The notes under the pieces were generated by a model, which saw nothing but the letters and a program-made list of their open reading frames with translations, searched no databases and was not told the DNA's origin. A stretch of 64,000 bases of DNA from Nitrospira sp. (GTDB lineage: Bacteria > Nitrospirota > Nitrospiria > Nitrospirales > Nitrospiraceae). Within the stretch, counting starts at the first letter, position 1; every line of letters starts with the position of its first letter. Positions 8,775-17,628 of this stretch are shown in pieces. The stretch spans positions 496,001 to 560,000 of the forward strand of contig JBAOHZ010000009.1 in NCBI GenBank assembly GCA_037045225.1. The letters are read 5' to 3'. Position numbers and translations under genes: made by a program.

Positions 8775-8968
8775 TTACTGCGTCCGGAATTGAATCCGCA
8801 TGGCGAGTTCGCCGTCGACGGGACCGCCACCTTTGAGTTGCGGAGCAAAGGTCCACTTATTGAGCACAATGATGCCAACGACGGTCAGCTCCCGGTGTTT
8901 CCCCGGGCTCCAACACGACCACGGTCACTTGCGCCGCTTGTGACACGAGCATGCGCAGCCGCCCCATA
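8775..8968 (-). pseudogene. Decayed 3' end of a TonB-C-like gene, copy 1
   Basis: The minus-strand sequence aligns along its length with the 3' end of the intact gene at 23855-24322. Both encode QVTVVVLEP, then a match to LTVxGIIxLNKWTFxPQLKG, and end GEL-xRI-FR-Q plus stop. Here one extra base in the stretch after VVVLEP (near 8898-8900) shifts the frame, and the 5' two-thirds of the gene is absent, so no functional product is expected. The stop complement is at 8775-8777. Confidence 0.75.
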
Positions 8969-9146
8969 GCGAGGCGGAAGATACGTATAGAAAGGGAATG
9001 ATTGTCATATCCCATATGTCAGGTTTGAAGCAGAGGAAACGGACTTGTCTGTGGCCGATCTTTTGGACTTAGAGCCGCGTGCTGCCGAAAAAGGAGAGTG
9101 GAAATACAACAACCACGTAGTCTCCCCCCAACGAATCGGAACAATA

Positions 9147-9491
9147 CTAAACTGATATCTTCTCCACCCTTGCTCTCACTGTCCCGCGTCTTCTCCCACG
9201 AGGGGCCTGGCGGACCGTCACGACGACATCCTGACCCAAAAGGGACAGAAAATGCACGAGGCGTTCAATGGAAAATCCTGCCATCTGTCCGGCTAGGAGC
9301 TTTGATACTTTGGCTTGATCAATCCTCAACTGACCCGCCGCTTCTACTTGCTTCCATCCCCGGCTGTTGATGGTATCCTGAACGGCCTGCAGCAGGTTGC
9401 TTTTCAGAATCAACTGCGCAGACTTCTCCTCGGAGAACCCCAAGTCTCGAAATATATTTCCGCTAGCTTTGGTAACTGTCACGCGTGCCAT
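9147..9491 (-). CDS. XRE-family HTH protein, HigA/antitoxin-like, no adjacent toxin
   Basis: The 114-residue protein opens with the TKASGNIFRDLGFSEEKS leader typical of HigA-type antitoxins. A helix-turn-helix follows (about 36-75: GWKQVEAAGQLRIDQAKVSK, then LLAGQMAGFSIERLV), then VxVTVRQAP near the end. Such proteins bind their own promoter and usually neutralise a RelE/HigB-type RNase encoded next to them. No toxin-like frame lies on either side: about 180 bp downstream is the TonB-C fragment copy 1, and copy 2 ends three bases before the ATG. No clear ribosome site is seen. It may be an orphan antitoxin, a solitary regulator, or what remains after a toxin was lost between the flanking repeats. 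Confidence 0.8.
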   Translation of the reverse strand: MARVTVTKASGNIFRDLGFSEEKSAQLILKSNLLQAVQDTINSRGWKQVEAAGQLRIDQAKVSKLLAGQMAGFSIERLVHFLSLLGQDVVVTVRQAPRGRRRGTVRARVEKISV

Positions 9492-9494
9492 GGT

Positions 9495-9583
9495 CTAGTG
9501 CGCTCTGAAGTGAATCCAACCGGAGAGTTCGCCGTCAATGGGATCGTCGGGCTGAGTTGTGAAATGACCGACGGTCGTTGAGG
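9495..9583 (-). pseudogene. Decayed 3' end of a TonB-C-like gene, copy 2
   Basis: About 89 bases on the minus strand encode DDPIDGELSGWIHFRAH plus stop, matching DDPVEGELTVRIHFRSQ plus stop of the intact gene ending at 23855. Upstream the similarity continues through CTCAAC and CAACTC blocks but with a one-base deletion. The stop (complement at 9495-9497) sits three bases before the ATG of the XRE gene. Confidence 0.65.
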
Positions 9584-9597
9584 CCATTGGACATCCT

Positions 9598-10089
9598 CTA
9601 CCCCTGCAATCGACTCCAGAGCTTCTCGAGCGTATTCACAAACGCTTTACACTCCTGGTCGCTGAGATCGGAGAATAGTTCCGCCACTTGCTCTTTGTAT
9701 TCCGTGCAGCGCGGGGAGAGCTCGGTCATGACCTTATCCGAGAGTTCGATCACGGTGGCCCGGCGGTCCGTCGGGTGACTGGTTCGCACGACCAGTCCGT
9801 CTTTCTCGAGCGAATCGACGAGCGCCGTCACGTTCGTCGCCGTCACGCCGAGTTCCTTTTTGAGGTCGCTCATGATCCTCGGGCCACGCTCATGGATTGA
9901 GCTGAGAATGCGCAACCGCTGAGGCGACAACCCTTTCTCCACCAACAGCGACTCCGACCACCGCTGATAGGCCGGAGCAAAGCTCCACAAGAGTTCAACC
10001 AACCGATGCCGTGGCAATGTGGAGATGCAGGGAGAGACCGCTGACTTCTTCCTGTCCTTGGAGGGCGGGACTGTTTTCGTACGTTTCAT
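9598..10089 (-). CDS. MarR-family transcriptional regulator
   Basis: The 163-residue protein carries a winged helix-turn-helix at about 50-125: SPQRLRILSSI, LKKELGVTATNVTALVDSLE as recognition region, and HPTDRRATVIELSDK as the wing with the family's conserved DRR. N- and C-terminal helices would form the dimer interface. MarR proteins commonly repress adjacent drug-efflux genes and release DNA on ligand binding. This gene is divergent from the AcrA/AcrB-type pair starting at 10305, with about 215 bp between, so control of that pump is the natural inference. The N-terminal 20 residues are Lys/Arg-rich and may be flexible. Confidence 0.9.
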   Translation of the reverse strand: MKRTKTVPPSKDRKKSAVSPCISTLPRHRLVELLWSFAPAYQRWSESLLVEKGLSPQRLRILSSIHERGPRIMSDLKKELGVTATNVTALVDSLEKDGLVVRTSHPTDRRATVIELSDKVMTELSPRCTEYKEQVAELFSDLSDQECKAFVNTLEKLWSRLQG

Positions 10090-10156
10090 CGTGACCTATA
10101 CGGTACTTCAAACAAAGACAACATTCAACGCTAACTTATTCATACTTTGATCATTC

Positions 10157-10191
10157 ATATATTGACTATATTTCACGTCATGGCGGATACT
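10157..10191 (+). promoter_or_regulatory. Candidate promoter and operator for the efflux pair
   Basis: TTGACT at 10162-10167 and GATACT at 10186-10191, 18 bases apart, resemble -35 and -10 boxes. The -35 lies inside the inverted repeat ATATA-TTGAC-TATAT (10157-10171), a plausible MarR binding site. Surrounding sequence is AT-rich relative to both genes. Inference from position and pattern. Confidence 0.4.
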
Positions 10192-10304
10192 ACGCGACTG
10201 AGAGTCATGAGGAAACACTTTCGGCCACAGGCTCTGTGAGACTGACACTGTCGGCTCAAAACATCGAGATCTCGTTCATCAAGAAGATTCCCAGTAGGTA
10301 CACC

Positions 10305-11471
10305 ATGATCATGTTTCGATATAGCCCATGGCTCCTCGCGGTACTGCTGACTGTGACGAGCTGCAACAACGAACAAGCCAGCAGCGGCGGCCAACCGCCG
10401 CCCCCTGAAGTCGGCGTTGCGCAGGTACTCTCGAAGTCGGTGCAACAATGGGACGAATACACCGGCCGCATCACCGCGATCGATACGGTTGAATTGCGAC
10501 CGCGCGCCAGCGGCTACGTACAACGAGTGGCCTACAAGGAAGGGCAGGATGTGAAACGGGGCGATTTGATGTTTCTGATCGACCCTCGCCCCTACCGCGC
10601 GGCCCTGGAGAATGCTCAAGCCCAACTGGCACGCGCGCGCGTGGCGCAACGGCTGGAGACAATCCGTAACAAACGCGCCCAGTCACTCATCGAGGATAAC
10701 GCCATCTCGCACGAGGAACTCGACTTGCGTCGCGCCGCGCAGGCGCAGAGCGCGGCAGATGTCCAGGCTGCCGAGGCTGCTGTGGCCACCGCCAAGCTCA
10801 ACTTGTCCTTCACTGAAGTGCGTGCACCGGTCTCCGGACGGGCAAGCCGGGCCCTCCTGACGGTCGGCAATCTGGCGACAGCCGACGAAACCCTGCTGAC
10901 GACGCTGGTGTCGCAAGATCCGATGTACGTCTATTTCGATGCCGACGAAAACAGTTATTTGCGCTACAGAGAACAGGAGCGCAACCGTGAGCGCACGACA
11001 CAGGACAACGCCGTGCACGTCGGCCTCGCCAACGAGATCGGTTATCCGCATACAGGGACGGTCGACTTTCTCGACACTCAGGTGAATCCAACCCTCGGAA
11101 CGGTACGTGCTCGCGCCGTACTTCCCAATCGCGACCGTATCTTTACCCCCGGCCTCTATGCTCGCGTGCAGTTCGTCAGCGGCCAGAAGGCACAGGCGCT
11201 CCTGATCGACGAGAAGGCTATTCTCACGGATCAGGATCGCAAATACGTGTATGCGGTCGACACAGACGGGAAAGCGCAACGCAAGGACATCGTGCCGGGC
11301 GGCATGGTCGATGGATTACGCGTGGTCCGGTCCGGCCTCTCACCGGACGACAGAATTGTCGTGGTCGGCCTGCAGAAGATATTTTATCCCGGTATGCCGG
11401 TCATACCCGCCGAGGTTCCGATGGGCAAGCCGTCGGCAACGGCCGCGCCGGCAGCCATGGCTGAGAAATAA
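10305..11471 (+). CDS. RND efflux membrane fusion protein (AcrA/MexA type), lipoprotein
   Basis: This periplasmic adaptor links the inner-membrane pump to an outer-membrane channel. The ATG at 10305 (or 10311) is preferred over an upstream in-frame start because it places a hydrophobic signal with a lipobox-like TVTSC at the N-terminus and has AGTAGG just upstream. Domains in order: barrel-sandwich/lipoyl half (ELRPRASGYVQRVAYKEGQ), alpha-hairpin (about 90-150), second lipoyl half (LSFTEVRAPVSGRASR), beta-barrel and membrane-proximal domain ending near DDRIVVVGLQ. The stop codon overlaps the ribosome site of the permease gene, which starts 13 bases downstream. No outer-membrane factor is in this operon; the one at 20591 could serve both pumps. 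Confidence 0.93.
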   Translation: MIMFRYSPWLLAVLLTVTSCNNEQASSGGQPPPPEVGVAQVLSKSVQQWDEYTGRITAIDTVELRPRASGYVQRVAYKEGQDVKRGDLMFLIDPRPYRAALENAQAQLARARVAQRLETIRNKRAQSLIEDNAISHEELDLRRAAQAQSAADVQAAEAAVATAKLNLSFTEVRAPVSGRASRALLTVGNLATADETLLTTLVSQDPMYVYFDADENSYLRYREQERNRERTTQDNAVHVGLANEIGYPHTGTVDFLDTQVNPTLGTVRARAVLPNRDRIFTPGLYARVQFVSGQKAQALLIDEKAILTDQDRKYVYAVDTDGKAQRKDIVPGGMVDGLRVVRSGLSPDDRIVVVGLQKIFYPGMPVIPAEVPMGKPSATAAPAAMAEK

Positions 11472-11483
11472 GGAGCCACGGCT

Positions 11484-14400
11484 GTGGACTTTTCAAAATT
11501 CTTCATCGATCGGCCGATCTTTGCCGCGGTGCTGTCCATCGTCATCTTCGCCGCCGGGTTGATCGCCATCCCCATTTTGCCGATCAGCGAGTACCCTGAA
11601 GTGGTCCCCCCCGCGGTCATCGTGCGCGCGATCTATCCGGGTGCGAACCCCAAGGTGATTGCCGAAACCGTCTCAACGCCGCTGGAAGAACAGATCAACG
11701 GCGTCGAGAACATGATGTACATGAAGTCGGTCGCCGGTTCCGACGGCGTGTTGCAAATGACGGTCACGTTCCGGCCCGGCACCGATCCCGACGCCGCCCA
11801 GGTGCAAGTACAGAACCGCGTCAGCCAGGCGCTGTCCCGGCTGCCGGCGGAAGTGGTGAGCCTCGGCGTCACGACGCAGAAGCAGTCGCCGACCTTCCTG
11901 GTGATGGTCCAGCTGCTTTCGCCGGATGGGAAATACGACGCGCTCTACCTGCGCAACTATGCGAACATCAAAATCAAAGATGAACTGGCTCGCTTGCCCG
12001 GCGTCGGCCAGGTGCAGATCTTCGGCAGCGGCGACTACGCCATGCGCATCTGGCTCAACCCGGACAAGATCGCGTCACGCGGGATGACCGCCGGCGACGT
12101 CGTCGCCTCTGTTCGAGAGCAAAACATCCAGGTCTCGGCCGGGCAGCTTGGCGCGGAACCGATCACACAAGGCACCGACTTCCTCATCTCCATCAATGCC
12201 CAAGGCCGCCTGCGTACGGCCCAAGAGTTCGGCAACGTCGTGCTGAAGATCGGAGCCGGCGGCGAAGTCGTACGCCTGTCCGACGTGGCACGGATCGAAC
12301 TCGGGGCCAACGACTATACCCTGCGCGGACAACTCGACAATCAGGATGCGCCGCCGATCGCCATCTTCCAGGCCCCCGGTGCAAACGCGCTGACCGTCCG
12401 CGATGCGGTGATCGCCAAAATGGACGAGCTGAAGACGCGTTTTCCGCCCGGCATCACCTATCGCTCGGACTACGACACCACGGTGTTCGTGCGCGATTCC
12501 ATTCAGGCGGTCGTCCAAACATTGCTGGAAGCGATCCTGCTCGTCGTGCTCGTCGTGATTCTCTTTCTACAGACCTGGCGTGCGTCGATCATTCCGCTGA
12601 TTGCCGTCCCGATTTCCGTGGTCGGCACCTTCGCCGCGCTGTACCTGTTCGGGTTCTCGATCAATACCCTGACGCTCTTCGGCCTCGTCCTTGCGATCGG
12701 AATCGTGGTGGATGACGCGATCGTGGTGGTGGAAAACGTCGAGCGCAACATCGAAGAAGGCCGTACTCCGCTCCAGGCGGCCCACCAGGCGATGCAAGAA
12801 GTGTCGGGTCCGATCGTTGCCATCGCGCTGGTGCTGTGCGCCGTCTTCGTACCGATGGCATTCCTGAGCGGCGTCACCGGCCAGTTCTACAAACAGTTCG
12901 CCGTGACCATCGCCATTTCGACGGTCATCTCGGCAATCAATTCACTGACCCTTTCACCGGCACTGGCGGCAAAACTGCTCAAGAGCCACGGCGCACCAAA
13001 GGATGCCCTGTCCCGGTTGATCGAGCGTCTGTTCGGCTGGGTGTTCAGGCCGTTCAATCGCTTTTTCAAAGCCAGTTCCGACCGATATCAGGGCACCGTC
13101 TCGCGTACGTTGAAACATCGCGGTTCTGTCTTTGCCGTGTATGCATTGCTGCTGCTCGCCACCGGCTTGATGTTCCAAGCGGTGCCCCGCGGCTTCATTC
13201 CCACGCAAGACAAGTTGTATCTGATGGCGGGCGTGAAACTGCCGGAGGGCGCCTCACTCGAGCGCACGGATGCGGTCCTGCGTCAGGTCGTCGCGATCAG
13301 CAAGACCGTCGACGGTGTCGCCCATGTCGTGGCCATGACCGGACTGAATCCGTTGCAGTTTACGAATACGCCCAACTACGGCCTCGCCTTCCTCATCCTG
13401 ACGCCGTTCGAGGAGCGTCATCGCAGCGCGAAGGACATCAGCGAAGAAGTGAATCAAAAGATTTCCGCCATCAAGGAAGGCATCACCTTTGTGTTGATGC
13501 CGCCGCCGATTCTCGGACTCGGCAACGGCGCGGGATATGGGCTCTTTGTGGAAGACCGGGCCGGACTCGGCTTCGGAGCACTGCAGAATGCCGTCAGCGG
13601 CCTGCAGGGCGCGGTCATGCAGACGCCAGGTATGGGGTATCCGATTTCCGGCTACCAAGCCAATGTGCCGCAACTCGATGCCGAGGTTGATCGTGTGAAG
13701 GCCAAGACGCAGGGCATTGCGTTGACGGATCTGTTCGCCACGATGCAGATCTATCTCGGCTCAGCGTATGTGAATGACTTCAACCTATTCGGTCGCACCT
13801 GGCGCGTCTACGCACAGGCCGACGGCGACTTCCGCGGCAAGGTGGAAGACATCGCAAACCTCAAAACACGCAACAACCGCGGCGAGATGGTCCCGATCGG
13901 CTCAATGGTGAAATTCAGCCAGACATATGGGCCCGATCCGGTGCTGCGCTACAACGGCTATCCCGCCGCCGATTTCATGGGAGAGGCCGATCCCGCCACG
14001 TTCTCGTCGGCACAGGCAATGGACAATATTCGCGAGATCGCCGGGAAGGTACTGCCAAACGGCATGACCATCGAATGGACCGATTTAAGTTTTCAGGAAG
14101 CGTCGCAAGGAAAAGCGGCCTTGCTGGTGTTCCCGGTGGCTATCCTGTTGGCGTTTCTCGTGCTCGCCGCCCTGTACGAGTCCTGGACCTTGCCGCTGGC
14201 GGTGATTCTGATCGTGCCGATGTGCATGCTCTGCGCGCTCGCCGGCGTGAAGCTCACCGGGGGCGATAACAACACGTTCGTACAGGTCGGCCTGGTCGTA
14301 CTGATGGGCCTGGCTTGCAAGAACGCGATCCTGATCGTCGAGTTTGCGCGCGAGTTGGAACTGCAGGGGAAGGGCATCGTCGAGGCGGCACTCGAATCCT

Positions 14401-14681
14401 GCCGCCTGCGACTGCGCCCGATCGTGATGACGTCGGTCGCCTTCATTGCCGGGACGGTTCCGCTCGTGCTCTCCCACGGCGCCGGTGCGGAGGTGCGTTC
14501 CGCCACAGGCATCACCGTGTTCGCCGGGATGATCGGCGTGACCCTGTTCGGCTTGTTTCTCACACCGGTATTTTACGTCGGCCTCCGCCTGCTGTCGGGA
14601 CGCACGCTGATCCGGCACGATGAGCCGATGAGACACGAAGCGCCGGACAGCGCGCAGACCCAAGTTAATCCTATTCATTAA
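11484..14681 (+). CDS. RND multidrug efflux permease, HAE1 family (AcrB/MexB-like)
   Basis: This 1065-residue proton-driven trimeric pump is full length for the family. The N-terminus is typical (FFIDRPIFAAVLSIVI) and each half carries one porter/docking region. The proton-relay aspartates in TM4 are present (GIVVDDAIVVVENVER, D410/D411), and TM10 has the conserved lysine in GLACKNAILIVEFA (about K945). The start is GTG with AGGAG eight bases upstream. With the preceding adaptor it forms a two-gene pump, likely controlled by the divergent MarR gene. Substrates cannot be told from sequence; organic toxic compounds are usual for HAE1. The last 11 bases overlap the end of the convergent ModA gene. 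Confidence 0.95.
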   Translation: MDFSKFFIDRPIFAAVLSIVIFAAGLIAIPILPISEYPEVVPPAVIVRAIYPGANPKVIAETVSTPLEEQINGVENMMYMKSVAGSDGVLQMTVTFRPGTDPDAAQVQVQNRVSQALSRLPAEVVSLGVTTQKQSPTFLVMVQLLSPDGKYDALYLRNYANIKIKDELARLPGVGQVQIFGSGDYAMRIWLNPDKIASRGMTAGDVVASVREQNIQVSAGQLGAEPITQGTDFLISINAQGRLRTAQEFGNVVLKIGAGGEVVRLSDVARIELGANDYTLRGQLDNQDAPPIAIFQAPGANALTVRDAVIAKMDELKTRFPPGITYRSDYDTTVFVRDSIQAVVQTLLEAILLVVLVVILFLQTWRASIIPLIAVPISVVGTFAALYLFGFSINTLTLFGLVLAIGIVVDDAIVVVENVERNIEEGRTPLQAAHQAMQEVSGPIVAIALVLCAVFVPMAFLSGVTGQFYKQFAVTIAISTVISAINSLTLSPALAAKLLKSHGAPKDALSRLIERLFGWVFRPFNRFFKASSDRYQGTVSRTLKHRGSVFAVYALLLLATGLMFQAVPRGFIPTQDKLYLMAGVKLPEGASLERTDAVLRQVVAISKTVDGVAHVVAMTGLNPLQFTNTPNYGLAFLILTPFEERHRSAKDISEEVNQKISAIKEGITFVLMPPPILGLGNGAGYGLFVEDRAGLGFGALQNAVSGLQGAVMQTPGMGYPISGYQANVPQLDAEVDRVKAKTQGIALTDLFATMQIYLGSAYVNDFNLFGRTWRVYAQADGDFRGKVEDIANLKTRNNRGEMVPIGSMVKFSQTYGPDPVLRYNGYPAADFMGEADPATFSSAQAMDNIREIAGKVLPNGMTIEWTDLSFQEASQGKAALLVFPVAILLAFLVLAALYESWTLPLAVILIVPMCMLCALAGVKLTGGDNNTFVQVGLVVLMGLACKNAILIVEFARELELQGKGIVEAALESCRLRLRPIVMTSVAFIAGTVPLVLSHGAGAEVRSATGITVFAGMIGVTLFGLFLTPVFYVGLRLLSGRTLIRHDEPMRHEAPDSAQTQVNPIH

Positions 14682-15531
14682 GTACGTCCATGGTCTCGTA
14701 CTTACGGTCTGCCAGCTTGATCCCCTCCTCTCCCCCCATCGCTGACATCGACTCGAACCCATACTTGAGCAGCAGCTTCTGGATGCGGGGGCTCGTCATG
14801 AAATCAAGAAACTCCTCCGCCACGGCACGCGACTCCGTCCGACAGGTCGAGACCACCGCCTGACCGAAATACACCGGCCTATGCACACCAAACGGGTTTT
14901 CGTCGATGATGCGCACCTGCCCGTTGCTGATGGCATCCACGCGATAGAGGATGCCCGCATCGGCCGCGCCGTGCTGAATGAGATCAACCATCTCCTCACT
15001 ATGCCGGGCGTAAATCGGATGAAAGCGACTCTTGTACGTCGGCTCGACCTGCGTGAGCAGCCGAGCCGTGAGGTCCCCAAGCCCCGACGTCTTCGGGTCA
15101 CCGAGCGCGATACGAAATGCCCGATTGAGCCCGACATCACGGAAGGAGACCGGCGTGGCTCTGGACGTTGCCGACATGACGAGCACGAGCGAGGTTTGCC
15201 CATAGATCCGAGGGCTCTCGCCGACCGTCAACCCTTTCTTCTGCAATTTTTCTATTTCCTCGGCCGCCGCGGGTAGAAACACATCGATCGCCGCTCCCTG
15301 TTCAATGTCCCGACGCAGTGTCTGCGAGGGGCCATAGACGACCCGCACCGTCGCACCATATTCCCCCTCGAACAATGGCACGAGTTCCTGGAAGGCCGGT
15401 TTGAGACTATAGGCTGCTCCAATCGTCAGAGATTCGGCCCGTGCAGGCTCGACGGCCGTCATGGCGCCCGCAACAAGACCCGCAAGACAGAGCGCCACAC
15501 CGACTTTCCGCATATTCGTCATTCCACGCAT
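14671..15531 (-). CDS. modA: Molybdate ABC transporter substrate-binding protein (ModA-like)
   Basis: This 286-residue periplasmic binding protein has a signal peptide (VALCLAGLVAGAMTAVEPARA, cleavage near ARA-ES). Family features include the opening ESLTIGAAYSLKPAFQELVP, YGPSQTLRRDIEQGAAIDVFLPA, GDPKTSGLGDLTARLL, and GAADAGILYRVDA for the second lobe. ModA captures molybdate or tungstate for ModBC, but no permease or ATPase gene is adjacent, so it must work with genes elsewhere or bind another anion. The start has GGAGGG about eight bases upstream. Molybdenum uptake would matter for a nitrite-oxidising lifestyle if the organism is Nitrospira, which is inference. Confidence 0.88.
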   Translation of the reverse strand: MRGMTNMRKVGVALCLAGLVAGAMTAVEPARAESLTIGAAYSLKPAFQELVPLFEGEYGATVRVVYGPSQTLRRDIEQGAAIDVFLPAAAEEIEKLQKKGLTVGESPRIYGQTSLVLVMSATSRATPVSFRDVGLNRAFRIALGDPKTSGLGDLTARLLTQVEPTYKSRFHPIYARHSEEMVDLIQHGAADAGILYRVDAISNGQVRIIDENPFGVHRPVYFGQAVVSTCRTESRAVAEEFLDFMTSPRIQKLLLKYGFESMSAMGGEEGIKLADRKYETMDVLNE

Positions 15532-16128
15532 CTCGCTCGCCCTCCCGGTTGTAACAGCTTGGATCGAATCGACGCGGCCCCCGCCGCCTACGGATGATCG
15601 TTCGTGCGGAGTGGGTACAGAGAACCGGCTAGATACGCAGCAATATCGATGCCCCTACGTAAATCCATGCGGCCATCTCGAGCAAACCAATCAACAGTCA
15701 TACTTATCGCGATCCCTCTTTGAGACCCCGCTTCCTCACAGTCGTGCCGATCCTGCAAGAACAGTGAACTGCCGCACTATTCGCTCAGAGCGAATCTGCA
15801 CTCTTCGTGGCACCCTGCCGTGGAGACACTAAATAACGGAGCTACGGGCGAGAAGCCTGCCCCATATATGGCCCTAGTGCGCCAAGCCCCTTCGCAACGC
15901 CATCGAATTTCCATGGCAAGTCCCTTGCTCTCCCTCACCCCTATCACCGAGGACGGATCAGCCTGATCCACCATCAGGTGGGATCATTGATCTCAGGAAA
16001 ACGATGTCTCGCCGCATCAAAATTGGCCGATGCACCGGCCCCTTTTAGCAACCGAACCCGATGATGTTCATGGGGGATCGAGTGGCTCGAATGACACGGC
16101 ATCAGAAGACTCCTAGCAGGGGGCGAGC
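15532..16128. other. 597-bp intergenic region between divergent modA and the split RND operon
   Basis: No credible gene on either strand. It presumably holds the promoters of the two divergent units. Visible structures are the palindrome at 15779-15795 and a small hairpin, CCTGAT-CCACC-ATCAGG, near 15962-15978. No riboswitch or RNA gene is recognised. The operon's ribosome site AGCAGGGGG lies just before 16129. Confidence 0.5.
15779..15795. promoter_or_regulatory. Perfect palindrome ATTCGCTCAGAGCGAAT
   Basis: Seven-base arms around CAG, standing alone in the middle of the divergent intergenic region. It could be a repressor operator or a small hairpin. No T-run follows, so it is not a typical terminator. 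Confidence 0.35.
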
Positions 16129-17628
16129 ATGAACGAGATCGTCCTCATCGCGCTGCGCAGGCCATACACCTTCGTGGTCATGTCCATCCTGATCGTACTG
16201 TTGGGCACCAAGACGGTGCTCCATATGCCGACCGACATCTTTCCGAATATCACGATTCCTGTCACCTCCGTAGTCTGGATCTACAGCGGCCTGCTGCCGC
16301 AGCAGGTGGAAGGGCGCATCACCTATCTGTTCGAACGTTTTTTGACCTCGACGGTGGAAGGCATCAAGTACATCCACAGCCACTCCTACTTCGGCAGCAG
16401 CATCACCAATATTTTTCTGCAGGACGGAGTCGACGTGGGCAGGGCCGAAGCGGATATCGTGGGGATCGCGCAGAACGTCGTCAAGGCGCTGCCACCCGAC
16501 ATCTCGCCGCCCATGGTCATGCGCCTCGCCCCCTCGTCCATCCCGGTGGCCATGCTCCAAATCAGCTCCGACCGCATGACGCCCGCGGAGCTCTATAACC
16601 TCGTCTACATGCGCATCCGTCCCCTGCTGGTGACCGTACCGGGAATCGTGCTGCCGCACCCCTACGGCGGCCAGGACATGCAGGTCATGGTCAACCTCGA
16701 CCAGCAAAAATTGCTCGCCCGGCAACTCACTCCGGCGGACATTCACGATGCCCTCATGAAGCAATACCTCGTGCTGCCGGCCGGCGACATCAAAATCAAG
16801 TCGACGGACTGGATCGTCATGACCAACGCGTCGCCGCTGAAGATCGATCATTTCAACGATATCCCGATCAAACGGGAAGGCAACGCCTTCGTCTATCTGC
16901 GCGACGTCGCCACGGTGCAGCTCATGGGCCGGGTGCAACAAAACGCAGTGCTGGTGAAGGGCAAACAGACCGTCATCCTCGTCGCGATGAAAAGCACCGA
17001 GGCCTCGACCCTCGACGTGGTCGATGGGATCAAAAAGATGATCCCGCGCGCCGAGCAAATTTCTCCGGAAGGTGTCGAAATCACGCTGCTCGACGATGCC
17101 TCGACCTTTGTGAAGGATTCGATCTCCGACGTGCTGCACGAAATGCTGATGGCCGGTGCCCTGGTCGGTCTCATCGTGCTCCTGCTGCTCGGCTCCTGGC
17201 GGGCCACGGTCATCGTCTGGACCTCGATCCCGCTGTCCATCCTGACCGCCATCATCGGCCTGCATCTCCTCGAAGAGACCGTCAATGTGATGACCTTGGG
17301 CGGGCTCGCGCTGGCCGTCGGTATTCTGGTCGACGATGCGACCGTGATGATCGAAAATATCGATCGCCATATCGAAATGGGGAAGCCGCTCGAACAGGCC
17401 ATCATCGATGCCGCCAATCAGATCGTCGTTCCGACGCTCGTCGCGACTCTCTGTATTGCGATCGTCTGGCTTCCGCTCTTCGAACTCGGCGGCGTCGCAG
17501 GCTACCTGTTTAAACCCATGGCGGAGGCGATCATCATCGCGATGCTCGCCTCCTTCATCCTCTCGCGCACACTGGTGCCGACCATGGCGAAATATATGAT
17601 GAAGAGTCACCATGTCGCGACCGCATGA
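16129..17628 (+). CDS. RND permease, N-terminal half (split gene)
   Basis: These 499 residues cover the first half of a roughly 1060-residue RND pump: TM1 (YTFVVMSILIVLLGT), a complete first porter/docking region, and TM2-6, including GILVDDATVMIENIDRH with the proton-relay pair D402/D403. The frame stops at 17628, and the second half begins at an ATG at 17612 in the +1 frame. The break falls in the cytoplasmic linker between the halves, where truncation hurts least. Either the pump is made as two polypeptides with translational coupling, or a single-base frameshift (real or sequencing error) has split a normal gene. The usual family gene is a single frame. Confidence 0.88.
   Translation: MNEIVLIALRRPYTFVVMSILIVLLGTKTVLHMPTDIFPNITIPVTSVVWIYSGLLPQQVEGRITYLFERFLTSTVEGIKYIHSHSYFGSSITNIFLQDGVDVGRAEADIVGIAQNVVKALPPDISPPMVMRLAPSSIPVAMLQISSDRMTPAELYNLVYMRIRPLLVTVPGIVLPHPYGGQDMQVMVNLDQQKLLARQLTPADIHDALMKQYLVLPAGDIKIKSTDWIVMTNASPLKIDHFNDIPIKREGNAFVYLRDVATVQLMGRVQQNAVLVKGKQTVILVAMKSTEASTLDVVDGIKKMIPRAEQISPEGVEITLLDDASTFVKDSISDVLHEMLMAGALVGLIVLLLLGSWRATVIVWTSIPLSILTAIIGLHLLEETVNVMTLGGLALAVGILVDDATVMIENIDRHIEMGKPLEQAIIDAANQIVVPTLVATLCIAIVWLPLFELGGVAGYLFKPMAEAIIIAMLASFILSRTLVPTMAKYMMKSHHVATA

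Noticed and set aside
8990..9155. A 54-codon open stretch on the plus strand reading like protein (contains EKGEWKYNNHVVSP)
   Set aside because: No start codon, no recognised family, and its end overlaps the XRE gene; length is not improbable by chance. A BLAST search could revive it as a relic.
16102..17613. A 503-codon open frame antisense to the RND N-terminal half
   Set aside because: It is rich in His, Asp, Gly and Arg with no fold-like pattern, and lies fully opposite a clear permease gene; a codon-bias shadow in high-GC DNA.
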